Part shown: positions 26,210-35,274 of the stretch, one piece after another | Layout: every line of letters starts with the position of its first letter | Position numbering within the stretch: position 1 is the first letter of the stretch | Source: Antricoccus suffuscus | GTDB taxonomy: Bacteria; Actinomycetota; Actinomycetes; Mycobacteriales; Antricoccaceae | Length of the DNA stretch: 64,000 nt | Assembly: GCF_003003235.1 (NCBI RefSeq) | Contig: NZ_PVUE01000012.1 | Span: 82,795-146,794 of the forward strand | Reading direction: 5' to 3' | The notes under the pieces: model-generated | Database searches by the model: none | The model's input: the letters and a program-made list of their open reading frames with translations, nothing else | Told to the model about the DNA's origin: nothing | Program-made: the position numbers and the translations under genes

Positions 26210-27523
26210 ATGCAGTCGTCAGGGGAGTCGTTTGACGCGTTGGTCATCGGGGCCGGCGCGGGTGGCCTGTTTGCCGCTGCTCGCCTCCAGCACCTCGGCT
26301 ATCGCACGCTAGTTGTCGAGCGGCTAGATAAGGTGGGCGGCCGTGCGTCGACGAACGACATCGACGGTTTCAAGGTCAACAACGGCGCGATCGTCATCGA
26401 GACCGGCGGCATCACCGAGGAGACGTTCCGCGAGGTCGGGGCCGACTTCGACGTACGTTCACCGCACCCACCGCTGCTGTATCGCATAGGCGGCAAGGAA
26501 GTAGACGTCACAGGTGGCGGTTGGGGACTACTGCTGTCGAAGATGACCCGTAGCGGAGCGAAGCTGCTCAAGGTGCTCGGCGCCGCGCGCAGCGACAGCG
26601 GCTTGCCGGAGGATGAGCTCACTACCGCCCAATGGGTCGCGAAGTTTACAAAGAACGAGTCGGTTCATGGAATCTTCCGCAACATGTGCGGGTCGGTCTT
26701 TGCCGTGGGATCTGACGAGCTCCCCGCGCGCGTGTTTCTGACCTACTTCACCCGCAAGAGTGCGTTCAAGACGTTCGGATTCTGCCCAGAAGGCACCATC
26801 GGCATCTGGAAGTCGCTGGTTCGTGCTATCGAGCGAGACGGCGGCCAAGTGTGGCTGTCCGCAGAGGTCGAGTCGCTGTCGGTTCAGGACGGCAAGGTCA
26901 TCGGCGCGACGATTCGGCGCGACGGCGAGACCGTGCAGGTTCGCTGTGCTTTTGCAGTCAGCGATGCCGGCCCGGCGGCGACGGTCAGCCTCGTCGGTCC
27001 GGACAATCTGCCCGAGGACTACCGAGCAGAAGTGCGCCGTACGGACCGGCCGACGGCAATGATCACCGTCAACTTCGCCAGCGAGCGGCGGCTCATCGAG
27101 GCGCCGGGAATGGTCAGCTTCGCCAAGACCGATCGGCTCTGCTATCTGGCGAACTTCACCGACATCTGCCCAGAGATGGCGCCGTACCCGTGGAATCTGT
27201 ATGTCGGCACGTCGGTCCCCAAGCCATCGGTGGGGCAGTTCGACGAGGAAGCCGAGACGCAGATCCTGATGGAGGAGCTACGACGCGAGGTGCCGGGCTT
27301 CGACGAAGCGCGCATTCTGTCCGTTGCGGTGACCAGGGACGGCTGGCCGCCACAACGCGCGGTCGCCGGCTTCGACCTCCCACACACAACACCGATCGAC
27401 AACTTGTGGAACGTGGGAGACGGGGTCAAGGAATACGCGAACGGCGGCACCACGGCCTGTGCCGAGACCGCGCAGCTCGTGGTTGGCGAGATCCAGCAGC
27501 AGTTCGCAGTGCCGGTGCACTAA
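26210..27523 (+). CDS. Phytoene-desaturase-like FAD-dependent oxidoreductase
   Basis: This 437-residue flavoprotein has the N-terminal GAGAGGLFAAARL dinucleotide-binding motif (about residues 13-25), ERLDKVGGRAST, and the C-terminal FAD contact LWNVGDGVKEYANGGT. This is the amine-oxidase/phytoene-desaturase fold (crtI and hpnE relatives). Substrate unknown; the CoA ligase 37 bases downstream suggests a lipid or isoprenoid acid pathway. ATG 26210 with GGGAG is chosen; the longer frame to 26015 runs into the divergent gene. Confidence 0.83.
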   Translation: MQSSGESFDALVIGAGAGGLFAAARLQHLGYRTLVVERLDKVGGRASTNDIDGFKVNNGAIVIETGGITEETFREVGADFDVRSPHPPLLYRIGGKEVDVTGGGWGLLLSKMTRSGAKLLKVLGAARSDSGLPEDELTTAQWVAKFTKNESVHGIFRNMCGSVFAVGSDELPARVFLTYFTRKSAFKTFGFCPEGTIGIWKSLVRAIERDGGQVWLSAEVESLSVQDGKVIGATIRRDGETVQVRCAFAVSDAGPAATVSLVGPDNLPEDYRAEVRRTDRPTAMITVNFASERRLIEAPGMVSFAKTDRLCYLANFTDICPEMAPYPWNLYVGTSVPKPSVGQFDEEAETQILMEELRREVPGFDEARILSVAVTRDGWPPQRAVAGFDLPHTTPIDNLWNVGDGVKEYANGGTTACAETAQLVVGEIQQQFAVPVH

Positions 27524-27560
27524 CCCGACTGACCATCCGACCTACCAACGGGGGGCATTG

Positions 27561-29183
27561 ATGACGATGCAGACACTCACCGAGTCCTACTGGCCAGCCG
27601 ACACGTCGGCTCCGCTTCTTGAGCTCACCGTTGGTGGACTGCTCACCGCGCAGGCTGCCAAAACCCCTGATGCAGTGGCGATCATCGGTACGGCGTACGG
27701 CACGAGTGAGGCTCGTAGGCTGACCTACGCCGAGCTGCTTGGCGAAGCTCGTGCGATCGCATCGACGATCCTCGGGTACGCCGCACCGGGGGACTTCGTC
27801 GCCATGTGGGCGCCGAACGTCATTGAGTGGCCGATCGTGGAATACGCCGCGGGCCTCGCGGGAGTCACCCTCGTGGCCCTCAACCCGGTCCTGCGTGAGC
27901 GCGAGCTGGCTTACGCGCTGGACGACTCCAAGGCGAGACTGCTGATATATGCCGAAACGTCGCGCGCCTACGACATGAAGAGCGTGCTGGAGAGCGCGCG
28001 TCCCGATCGCGCCTACCTTGAGCATGTCATCAGCCTGGCCGATCTTGCCGGTCTGCCTGCGGACTCCGAATTGCCCGATCTGAGGTCGATCAGCCCCGAC
28101 GCGCCCGCCATGTTGCAATACACGTCCGGCACCACTGGTGACCCGAAAGGTGTCCTGCTGCGGCACCGCTCGCTGGTCAACAATGCCAAGATGACCATGG
28201 ACGTCACCGAGGCCGAACCCGGCGCGATGTGCCTCAACCCGTTGCCGATGTTCCACACCGCCTCCTGCATTATCAGCACTCTTGGGCCGGTGTGCTTGGG
28301 CGGCGGCGTCGTACTCGTGGAGCAGTTCATCCCCGACGTCGTTTTGGACCTGATGCGGGACGAGAAAGTGAGTGTCCTGTTCTTCGTCCCGACGGTGCTC
28401 GGCGCGCTCATTGAAGCCCAGCGGGCGTCGGACAAGCCCGCTCCGAGGCTGCGCACGATCATGGGTGGCGCGGCCACGGTGCCGAGCGTCATGATTGAGG
28501 CGGCCAATGAGCTGTTCGGCGCGACCGTGCACAACCTGTTCGGCCAGACCGAGCTGGCGCCGGTGTTGACCGCGATCCGGCGTACCGACTCGTTGCAGGA
28601 CCAGCTGACGACCGTCGGACGGCCGATCCCGCAGGTCGAGTGCAAGATCACCGACCCCGCGACGGGGGAGACCATGCCGCTTGGCGACGTGGGCGAGATC
28701 TGTGCACGCGGCCCGCAGCAGATGCTCGAGTACTACGGCAAACCAGACGCCACGGCCGCAGCCATCGACGCCGACGGCTGGCTGCATATGGGTGACCTTG
28801 GCACTATGGGTGAGCGTGGTTTCGTGACCGTGACGGGGCGGTTGAAAGACATGATCATCCGTGGTGGCGAGAACATCGCACCGGCCGAAGTCGAGTCGAT
28901 CCTGGTCCGTCACCCGGAGGTGTTGGAGGCCGTCGTGCTCGGCCTGCCGGACGAGAAGTGGGGCGAGACCGTGGCCGCGGTCATCAGGCCGCGCGGCGAA
29001 CCGCGGGCCGATCTTCGGGCTTCGCTGGAAGCGCACTGTCGTGCCAGCTTGTCGCCGTACAAGGTGCCGTCGACCTGGTACGTCAGCGACGAGCTGCCGA
29101 TGACGCCGACCGGTAAGGTGCAGAAGTTCCGGCTGCGTGAAGTGATCGACGGCGGCACGCTCGTCGCTCTAGACCGCGACTGA
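27561..29183 (+). CDS. Fatty-acid-CoA ligase family protein
   Basis: This 540-residue class I adenylate-forming enzyme has the P-loop LQYTSGTTGDPKGV near residue 185, NLFGQTE near 327, DGWLHMGDLG near 410 and the C-terminal MTPTGKVQKF catalytic lysine. It activates a carboxylic acid to its CoA ester. A GGGGGG stretch lies 5 bases before ATG 27561; ATG 27567 is a near alternative. Co-directional with the FAD oxidoreductase at a gap of 37 bases. Its last 15 bases overlap the end of the globin gene on the other strand. Confidence 0.9.
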   Translation: MTMQTLTESYWPADTSAPLLELTVGGLLTAQAAKTPDAVAIIGTAYGTSEARRLTYAELLGEARAIASTILGYAAPGDFVAMWAPNVIEWPIVEYAAGLAGVTLVALNPVLRERELAYALDDSKARLLIYAETSRAYDMKSVLESARPDRAYLEHVISLADLAGLPADSELPDLRSISPDAPAMLQYTSGTTGDPKGVLLRHRSLVNNAKMTMDVTEAEPGAMCLNPLPMFHTASCIISTLGPVCLGGGVVLVEQFIPDVVLDLMRDEKVSVLFFVPTVLGALIEAQRASDKPAPRLRTIMGGAATVPSVMIEAANELFGATVHNLFGQTELAPVLTAIRRTDSLQDQLTTVGRPIPQVECKITDPATGETMPLGDVGEICARGPQQMLEYYGKPDATAAAIDADGWLHMGDLGTMGERGFVTVTGRLKDMIIRGGENIAPAEVESILVRHPEVLEAVVLGLPDEKWGETVAAVIRPRGEPRADLRASLEAHCRASLSPYKVPSTWYVSDELPMTPTGKVQKFRLREVIDGGTLVALDRD

Positions 29184-29582
29184 CTCCTCGGTGGCACCGG
29201 CCATCATCAGCGACGCGACCGCGCCCAGTGCTTCCAACCAGGCCGAGGTCATCGCCGATGTCCACTGAGCGCCGCCGATCTCTTCCATGGCGGCGATCAT
29301 GCACTCTGCGACGGCGTCGTACATTGGCGCCGTGACGCCGAACGACGCGTGCTTCGCGCCGAGAGCACCTAGCGTGTTACTCAGCCACGCGGAGTCGTCG
29401 AGATGATCGAGCACCGCGATGATCGCTTCGCGCAGCATCTTCGCTTGTGGCGCTGTGTCGGTGCTAAACATCGGGCGGACCGATGGGTAGCGCTCGAACA
29501 GGATCTCGTAAAAGCGAGTCGTGAGCCCGTCTTCTGCCTCGTCAACCAGCCCGAGGCTGGTCTCTAAAAGTTCTTTATCCAT
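29169..29582 (-). CDS. Single-domain globin
   Basis: This 137-residue protein has the flavohaemoglobin-type globin fold without a reductase domain. The N-terminal LVDEAEDGLTTRFYEILFERYPSVRPMF matches helices A-C with a B10-region Tyr. The proximal histidine is in LGAKHASFGVTAPMYDAV. Likely roles are NO or O2 binding or electron transfer. The start ATG 29582 matches the family N-terminus; 24 further codons upstream are open but not globin-like. It overlaps the CoA ligase tail to tail. Confidence 0.85.
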   Translation of the reverse strand: MDKELLETSLGLVDEAEDGLTTRFYEILFERYPSVRPMFSTDTAPQAKMLREAIIAVLDHLDDSAWLSNTLGALGAKHASFGVTAPMYDAVAECMIAAMEEIGGAQWTSAMTSAWLEALGAVASLMMAGATEESVAV

Positions 29583-29698
29583 GGGCCAAACTCTGCCGGT
29601 CGCGTGTTTCGTTCGAGACTTCCCCAGGTCGCCGGTAGGTAAACTCCTGCGCACCGCGTGACCGCGGCGTCCGTGAGAACCGCGCCAGTCGCGCAGCG

Positions 29699-30604
29699 TC
29701 AGGACGCGGTGACGTGAGGTAAGACGCTCTCACTGAGCGCGACCATCTGGTCGTAGTCGTCGAGGACGGGGCTGAGCACGAGATGCTGTACGCCGAGGCC
29801 CAGCAGGTGCGTCAGCGCGTCGATGACCTCGCCCGGTTCGGCGCACAATGCGACCTTCTCGGCGAGGTTCGGATTGCCGTAGTGCGAGCCAAACCAGTCG
29901 CGGATGGCCGACCAGGTGGCGTTGGTCTTCGCCCCTACGTGCAGATAAACCCGTTTCGCGATCGGGAAGTCCGGTCGCTCCTCGATGTGCGGGCGCAGCA
30001 GGTCCAGCGCCGTCTCGAAGTCTCTGGTCGACATCGACCCGGCCCCGATGAAGCCGTCGCCCAGTCGCGCGGTCCGCTCCAAGGCCGGCGGCGTACGGGC
30101 GCCGAACCAGATCGGCGGACCGGGGCGTTGCACCGGCTCGAGCGGGCGCCGCTCCTGGTCGAGGTTCCACGGCCCATCCGACGAGGCGGTCTGCTGCTCG
30201 AGAAGTTCGCGCAACAGGACGATCCCGCGCTCGAACTCGGTCACTCGGCGGTTGACCGTGAGGCCGTGCCGGGCAGGCGCGGCACGGTCGTTGCCGATTC
30301 CCACACCGGCGATCAGCCGGCCGTCGCTGAGCCGGTCGACCGTCGCGAGTTCACGCGCGAGGTGGATCGGGGATCGCAACGGCGTGATGAGTACGGCGAC
30401 TCCCAGTGACGCCGAGGAGGTCGACACAGCGGCCACCGACAGCGTCTCGAGCGGGCTGAGCGCGCCGGGCGCCTGCGGGTCGGTGACCCACAGGCTGGTG
30501 AATCCGCGGCGTTCAGCCTCGGAGGTGAACCGCACGAGCTGCTGGCCGGCGCCGGGCGTCGTACCTCCCTGCGGGATGTCGATTCCGAAACGACCGGTCA
30601 GCAT
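29699..30604 (-). CDS. LLM-class flavin-dependent oxidoreductase
   Basis: This 301-residue luciferase-like TIM-barrel enzyme has GFTSLWVTDP after the first strand, LGVAVLITPLRSPIHLARELATVDRLSDGRLIAGVGIG in pieces, and PPIWFGARTPPALERTARLGDGFI. Many actinobacterial members use F420; FMN use is the alternative and the sequence alone does not decide. It starts 5 bases after the ppdK stop and may be transcribed with ppdK, although the two functions are not obviously related. Confidence 0.83.
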   Translation of the reverse strand: MLTGRFGIDIPQGGTTPGAGQQLVRFTSEAERRGFTSLWVTDPQAPGALSPLETLSVAAVSTSSASLGVAVLITPLRSPIHLARELATVDRLSDGRLIAGVGIGNDRAAPARHGLTVNRRVTEFERGIVLLRELLEQQTASSDGPWNLDQERRPLEPVQRPGPPIWFGARTPPALERTARLGDGFIGAGSMSTRDFETALDLLRPHIEERPDFPIAKRVYLHVGAKTNATWSAIRDWFGSHYGNPNLAEKVALCAEPGEVIDALTHLLGLGVQHLVLSPVLDDYDQMVALSESVLPHVTAS

Positions 30605-30609
30605 GACCG

Positions 30610-33255
30610 CTACTTGTCGCCGAGTACGGCGCGGGCTGCGGCGAACCGAGCGATCGGCACGCGGTATGGCGAGCAGGAGACGTAGTCCAGGCCGATGCTC
30701 TCGAACAGCGCGATAGAGGCGGGATCGCCGCCGTGCTCGCCGCAGACACCGGTCTTGAGCTCTGGTTTAACGCTGCGTCCCTTCTCGACGCCCATGCGGA
30801 CCAGCTCGCCGACGCCGTCGACATCGATCGAGGCAAACGGGTTGGCGGGCACGAGCTGCTCGTCGACGTACGCGGCGAGGAACTTGCCTTCGGCGTCGTC
30901 GCGGGAGATACCCAGCGAGGTCTGCGTCAGGTCGTTGGTGCCGAAGCTGAAGAAATCGGCGTGCTCGGCAATGTGGTCGGCGCGGACGGCGGCGCGCGGC
31001 AGCTCGATCATCGTGCCGACGGTGTAGGGGAGCGACTTGCCGGCCCGGTTGAACTCGTCGGTCATTGTCTCGTCGACGATGTCGCGGGTGCGTTCGAGTT
31101 CGGTGGAGAACGCGACGAGCGGAATCATGATCTCGACCTTGGGGTCACCACCCTCCTCGGCGACCTTCAGCGCCGCCCGCGCGATTGCGCGGACCTGCAT
31201 CTCGGGGATTTCCGGGTAGAGCAGTGCCAGCCGAACCCCGCGGGTGCCGAGCATCGGGTTGGTCTCGGTCAGTTTCTTGACGCGGCTGAGCAGGCCGTCG
31301 GCCTTGGCGACCTCTTCCTCGCTCGCGCCGGTGAGCTCCAGCCGCTGGACGGTGAGGGCCTGGTCGAGCAGCGGCGGCAGGAACTCGTGCAGCGGCGGGT
31401 CGAGCAGCCGGATCGTGACCGGCAGGCCGCTCATCGCGCGGAAGATCTCCTCGAAATCTGCTTGCTGCATCGGCAGAATCTCGGCGAGTGCAAGCTCGCG
31501 GGCGTCTTCGTCGTCGGCCAGGATCATCTTGCGCACGGCGGGCAGCCGGGAGCTGTCCATGAACATGTGCTCGGTGCGGCACAGGCCGATACCTTCGGCG
31601 CCGAACTCGCGAGCCTTGCGGGCGTCCTCGCCGGTGTCGGCGTTGGCGCGTACGCCGAGCCGCCGTACCTCGTCGGCCCACTCGACGATCTTCTCGAAGT
31701 CCGCGTTGACCTGCGGCGGTACGAGCGGGAGCGCGCCGTCGAAGACCTCGCCGGTGGAACCGTCCAGCGTGATGATGTCGCCTTCTTGTAGGACCTTGTC
31801 GCCGATCGTGAGCGACTTCGCATGCGGGTCGAGCCGGATCCCGGACGCGCCGGCGACACAAGGCTTGCCCATGCCGCGCGCGACGACGGCCGCGTGCGAG
31901 GTCATACCGCCGTGCGCGGTCAGCACACCCTGCGAAGCGATAACGCCCGCAATGTCATCGGGGGTCGTCTCCCACCGCACGAGTACGACGTCCTCGCCGG
32001 CCTTTCCTTTGGCCTCAGCGGTATCGGCGTCGAACACGATCGCGCCAACGGCCGCGCCAGGGGAGGCATTGAGGCCAACCGTGAGCGGCTTGCCCTTCGC
32101 GGATGCGTCGATCGCGGGGTGCAGCAGCTGGTCGAGCTGGGCGGGTTCGATCCGCCGCAACGCCTCGGACTTGTCGATCTTGCCCTCGTCGACGAGGTCG
32201 GTCGCGACGCGCATTGCGGCGGCCGCGGTGCGCTTGCCGTTTCGGGTCTGGAGGAGATAGAGCTTCTTCTCCTCAATCGTGAACTCGATGTCCTGCATAT
32301 CGCTGTAGTGATCTTCAAGCCGAGTCATGGTGGCGAGCAGCTCGTGATAAGCGTCCGGCAGGACCGCTTCCATCTCCTCAAGGCGCTTCGGCGTACGGAT
32401 GCCGGCCACGACGTCCTCACCCTGAGCGTTGACCAGAAACTCGCCGTACAGCTCCTTTTCGCCGGTCGACGGGTTGCGGGTGAAACACACGCCGGTGCCC
32501 GAGGTGTCGCCGCGGTTACCGAACACCATCTGCATCACGTTGACCGCGGTGCCGAGGTCGTCGGGGATGTTGTTGGCGCGCCGGTAGACGCCGGCGCGAG
32601 GGTTGAGCCACGAACGGAACACCGCGTCAACGCTGCGGCGCAACTGCTCGACGGGGTCGGTCGGCAGCTCCTGACCGATCTGCTCGCTGGAGAGCCGCTT
32701 AAACGTCACAACGAGCTCTTTGAGGTCTTCGGTGGTCAGCTCGGTGTCCTGGCTGACGCCGCGCGAGGACTTCATCTGAGTCAGCGCGTCTTCATAGACA
32801 TGGCCGGGAACCGACTCGACGACCTCGCCGTACATCTGGATGAACCGGCGGTAGGAGTCCCAGGCGAAGCGCGGGTTGCCCGCTTCGGCACCGAGCGCTT
32901 CAACGGACTGGTCGCTGATGCCGAGGTTGAGGATCGTGTCCATCATCCCGGGCATCGAGACGACGGCACCGGAGCGCACGGACACCAGGAGCGGTCGATC
33001 AGCGGCGCCGAGTTTGCGCCCGGTGCGCTCTTCGAGGCGAGCGAGACCCTCTTGAATCTGCCCCCACAATGCCTCCGGCCAGTTGCCGTCCCGGTTGGTC
33101 GTCTCGATGCACGCCTCAGTCGTCACGGTGAAACCATCGGGGACCGGTACGCCGATTCTTAACATCTCGGCGACGTTTGCGCCCTTGCCACCGAGTAACG
33201 CCTTCATAGAGGCGTCGCCTTCGGACATGTCGTACACAAACTTGTTGTCGTTCAC
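30610..33255 (-). CDS. ppdK: Pyruvate, phosphate dikinase
   Basis: This 881-residue enzyme interconverts pyruvate, ATP and Pi with PEP, AMP and PPi. The N-terminal ATP-grasp part (GGKGANVAEML, FGNRGDTSGTG), the swivelling phosphohistidine domain GGMTSHAAVVARGMGKP (His about 453, with the preceding Thr as regulatory site) and the C-terminal PEP TIM barrel ending VCGEHGGDP are complete. The start is GTG 33255 with AAGGAG 7 bases upstream. The regulatory kinase/phosphatase for this enzyme is encoded about 300 bases upstream on the same strand, supporting reversible control by Thr phosphorylation. Confidence 0.96.
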   Translation of the reverse strand: MNDNKFVYDMSEGDASMKALLGGKGANVAEMLRIGVPVPDGFTVTTEACIETTNRDGNWPEALWGQIQEGLARLEERTGRKLGAADRPLLVSVRSGAVVSMPGMMDTILNLGISDQSVEALGAEAGNPRFAWDSYRRFIQMYGEVVESVPGHVYEDALTQMKSSRGVSQDTELTTEDLKELVVTFKRLSSEQIGQELPTDPVEQLRRSVDAVFRSWLNPRAGVYRRANNIPDDLGTAVNVMQMVFGNRGDTSGTGVCFTRNPSTGEKELYGEFLVNAQGEDVVAGIRTPKRLEEMEAVLPDAYHELLATMTRLEDHYSDMQDIEFTIEEKKLYLLQTRNGKRTAAAAMRVATDLVDEGKIDKSEALRRIEPAQLDQLLHPAIDASAKGKPLTVGLNASPGAAVGAIVFDADTAEAKGKAGEDVVLVRWETTPDDIAGVIASQGVLTAHGGMTSHAAVVARGMGKPCVAGASGIRLDPHAKSLTIGDKVLQEGDIITLDGSTGEVFDGALPLVPPQVNADFEKIVEWADEVRRLGVRANADTGEDARKAREFGAEGIGLCRTEHMFMDSSRLPAVRKMILADDEDARELALAEILPMQQADFEEIFRAMSGLPVTIRLLDPPLHEFLPPLLDQALTVQRLELTGASEEEVAKADGLLSRVKKLTETNPMLGTRGVRLALLYPEIPEMQVRAIARAALKVAEEGGDPKVEIMIPLVAFSTELERTRDIVDETMTDEFNRAGKSLPYTVGTMIELPRAAVRADHIAEHADFFSFGTNDLTQTSLGISRDDAEGKFLAAYVDEQLVPANPFASIDVDGVGELVRMGVEKGRSVKPELKTGVCGEHGGDPASIALFESIGLDYVSCSPYRVPIARFAAARAVLGDK

Positions 33256-33558
33256 TGGTGCTCCTTGTGGTGGCCGGTTCAGGTGCAACGGTCAGGCGTC
33301 GTCACGGAATGGGTGACGATTAGTCGTGGCGGTACTCAGATTTCTGTGCTGGCTTGCAGCCTACCTATGCCTCTGTTCGCCAATTACGGCTCATACGACG
33401 ATCCGTGACTTCGTATCGCCGCCGCGGCTTCGATCAAACCGGCCATTCGTACATTTGTGCTGTTTCGCAGCGCGCTCGCCCGGTTTCGAGCTGCACAACG
33501 GTACAAATGTTGGCGATCGCAGCGAACCCCGGTGACGGGAAGAGTCGGATGGCGGGGG
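33256..33558. other. Intergenic region upstream of ppdK
   Basis: About 300 bases without a convincing gene separate the regulatory-protein gene from ppdK. It contains a repeated motif (33447-33471), a facing GTACAAATGT (33501-33510) that mirrors its core, and the ppdK promoter, which I cannot place with confidence. Short open frames here are unlike real genes. Confidence 0.5.
33447..33471 (+). repeat. 25-base intergenic repeat, copy 1
   Basis: TCGTACATTTGTGCT, two variable bases, then TTCGCAGC. It matches the copy at 37710-37734 at 23 of 25 positions. About 40 bases on, GTACAAATGT repeats the core in the opposite sense. A regulator binding site or a small dispersed repeat are both possible. 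Confidence 0.6.
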
Positions 33559-34437
33559 TTACGGCTTTTGTTCGCCCAGCGCGGCTCGTGCGCGATCGTT
33601 CATCAGGTCGATCACCCGGCCGGCGGACTCTTCGAGCGCGAGCGAGGTCGTGTCGACGACCGGACAGCCCAGCCGGCGGTGGATCGTGCCGATCGCCTCG
33701 AGCTCGTCGTAGATCCGGTTGAGCTCGGCGTACCCATCGATTCCGCGGGTGGTGCCGAGCGTGCGTACCCGGCGTCCGCGGATTGTGGCGAGCCGCGACG
33801 GGTCGATGGTGAGACCGACGATCTTCCAGCGGTCGACTGCGTAGAGCTGGCCCGGTGGTGCGATTCCCGGCACGAGCGGGACGTTCGCGGTGCGGTAGCC
33901 GAGATAGCCCAGATACATAGACAGTGGAGTCTTGCCCGTACGGGACGCGCCAACGAGCACGATGTCCGCCTCGGTGAGCCCGTCCGGCATCTGGCCGTCA
34001 TCGTGCTTGACGGCGAACTCCATGGCGGAGATGCGCTTGAAATAGTCCGCGTCAATCCCGACCGGCCGATTGGGCACCCGCGCCGCCAAGTCCCCACTGG
34101 CCTGTTCGAGCGCAATCAGGGCCGGGCCGATCAAGTCGCAAAACGGCACGTCCATCTCATCGCACAGTTCGCCGACCAAGGCACGCAGATCGTTGTCGAC
34201 GAGTGTCACAAACGCGACGACGCCGTGCCCTTTGCCATTTTTGATGTGCTCCATCGCCATGTGCAGGCCCGCGGTCGTGGTGATGCGCGGGTGGCGGATG
34301 ATTCGCACCGGATGCGTGGCAAACTGTGCGACCGCCGCGCGGGCGACTCGCGCTCCGGTATCACCGGTCGAGTCCGCGATGACATGGACTTCGATGGGCT
34401 CCGCGGGCGGCCCTTCTGGTAGCTCCGGAATCGGCAT
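33559..34437 (-). CDS. Pyruvate, phosphate dikinase regulatory protein (DUF299/PPSR family)
   Basis: This 292-residue bifunctional ADP-dependent kinase and Pi-dependent phosphorylase switches a dikinase off and on through its active-site threonine. The N-terminal VHVIADSTGDT and the P-loop VGASRTGKTPLSMYLGYLGYRTANVPLV in pieces (near residues 156-182) are family hallmarks. Because the neighbour is PpdK rather than PEP synthase, PPDK is the likely target. TAAGGT lies 6 bases before the ATG on this strand with no ribosome site, so a leaderless transcript is likely. Confidence 0.93.
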   Translation of the reverse strand: MPIPELPEGPPAEPIEVHVIADSTGDTGARVARAAVAQFATHPVRIIRHPRITTTAGLHMAMEHIKNGKGHGVVAFVTLVDNDLRALVGELCDEMDVPFCDLIGPALIALEQASGDLAARVPNRPVGIDADYFKRISAMEFAVKHDDGQMPDGLTEADIVLVGASRTGKTPLSMYLGYLGYRTANVPLVPGIAPPGQLYAVDRWKIVGLTIDPSRLATIRGRRVRTLGTTRGIDGYAELNRIYDELEAIGTIHRRLGCPVVDTTSLALEESAGRVIDLMNDRARAALGEQKP

Positions 34438-34443
34438 TCACCA

Positions 34444-34449
34444 ACCTTA
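34444..34449 (-). promoter_or_regulatory. -10 element for the PPDK regulatory gene (leaderless)
   Basis: Minus-strand TAAGGT is followed by 6 bases and then ATG 34437. The spacing matches leaderless actinobacterial promoters. Confidence 0.5.
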
Positions 34450-34493
34450 GAGCCCGCGGAGCGGCAACCGCACGCGGTACGACGCGGAGCGGG

Positions 34494-34499
34494 TACCGT
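34494..34499 (+). promoter_or_regulatory. -10 element before a mini-ORF and the M50 peptidase gene
   Basis: TACCGT is followed by 6 bases and then GTG 34506, the start of a 13-codon frame whose end overlaps the peptidase start. Confidence 0.4.
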
Positions 34500-34505
34500 G
34501 CCAAC

Positions 34506-34547
34506 GTGATCGACGACGAAATGATGGGCCCGCCCCGTGTGGCATGA
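34506..34547 (+). CDS. Possible leaderless 13-residue leader peptide
   Basis: A GTG placed 6 bases after TACCGT opens a 13-codon frame (VIDDEMMGPPRVA) ending TGA 34545-34547, which overlaps the first codons of the M50 gene (GTG 34537) in another frame. It could couple translation into the peptidase gene. Evidence is positional only. Confidence 0.25.
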   Translation: MIDDEMMGPPRVA

Positions 34548-35244
34548 GATCTGGACGCGGCTACAGCCCGCGGACGTATCTAGAGTCGGTACGACGCCGG
34601 TCCTGGTGGCGCTGGGTGTCGCCGTACTCGTCGTGGCGATCACCCCAATCTGGCGGGTGGTGCGGATCGCGGTCACCGTCGTACACGAGCTAGGGCACGC
34701 CGCCGTCGGCGTCATCCTGGGGCGCCGGTTCACCGGGTTCGTCCTCCGGCCGGACATGTCCGGCGAAACCGTCACGGTCGGCAAGAGCCACGGGCCCGCG
34801 TTGGTGTGTTCAACATGGGCCGGTTACCCGGCGCCGGCGGTCGTCGGTACGGCGCTGGTCTTTGCGGCCGAACGCGGCTGGGCGGCCCCCGTGCTGGGCG
34901 CGATCGGTGTGGTCCTCGTCTGCACGCTGGTCATGGTTCGTTCGGTGTATACCGCGGTCGTGATTGTGCTGGCCGCGGTCGCCGCCGGCGCATTGTGGTG
35001 GTGGGGTAGCGCCCAGTTGCAGTTGGTGGTGACGTTCGCATTGGGCGTGATACTGCTGTTGGGTGCATGGCGGCACGTCGGTGCCGTGGCCGGTCGGCGT
35101 ACCCGTGGCGGTACGTCGGACTCCGGTGTTTTGGCCCGCCTGACCCCGCTGCCGGCGCTGGCCTGGATCGGCACGTTCTATCTGGTGGCCGCAGCGGGCA
35201 CGGCGCTCGTTGGTCTTCAACTGTGGTCTCTACTCGCTCATTGA
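34537..35244 (+). CDS. M50-like membrane metallopeptidase family protein
   Basis: The 235-residue protein has an N-terminal hydrophobic segment containing the zinc motif HELGH (about residue 50, VTVVHELGHAAVGVILGR). Several more membrane helices follow (about 87-150, 155-175 and 205-230). This is the M50B-like actinobacterial family, often of unknown substrate. The canonical NPDG-type third metal ligand is not evident, so catalysis is not certain. The start is GTG 34537; an in-frame stop at 34522 rules out an earlier one. It ends 43 bases before the lipoate-ligase-like gene. Confidence 0.75.
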   Translation: MWHEIWTRLQPADVSRVGTTPVLVALGVAVLVVAITPIWRVVRIAVTVVHELGHAAVGVILGRRFTGFVLRPDMSGETVTVGKSHGPALVCSTWAGYPAPAVVGTALVFAAERGWAAPVLGAIGVVLVCTLVMVRSVYTAVVIVLAAVAAGALWWWGSAQLQLVVTFALGVILLLGAWRHVGAVAGRRTRGGTSDSGVLARLTPLPALAWIGTFYLVAAAGTALVGLQLWSLLAH

Positions 35245-35274
35245 TTGGCGCGGGCGGTACGACGACGCGGGCAG

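Noticed and set aside
27426..29036. 536-codon open frame on the minus strand
   Set aside because: Antisense shadow of the CoA ligase, rich in Arg/His/Gly without a recognisable domain.
31822..33162. 446-codon open frame on the plus strand
   Set aside because: Antisense to ppdK, whose full set of catalytic motifs is on the other strand.
33256..33558. Possible small RNA or riboswitch before ppdK
   Set aside because: I looked for a stable stem set or known riboswitch core and found none beyond the repeated motif; not reported as an RNA.
33457..34422. 321-codon open frame on the plus strand
   Set aside because: Antisense to the PPDK regulatory gene, which has the family P-loop. Composition is typical of a shadow frame.
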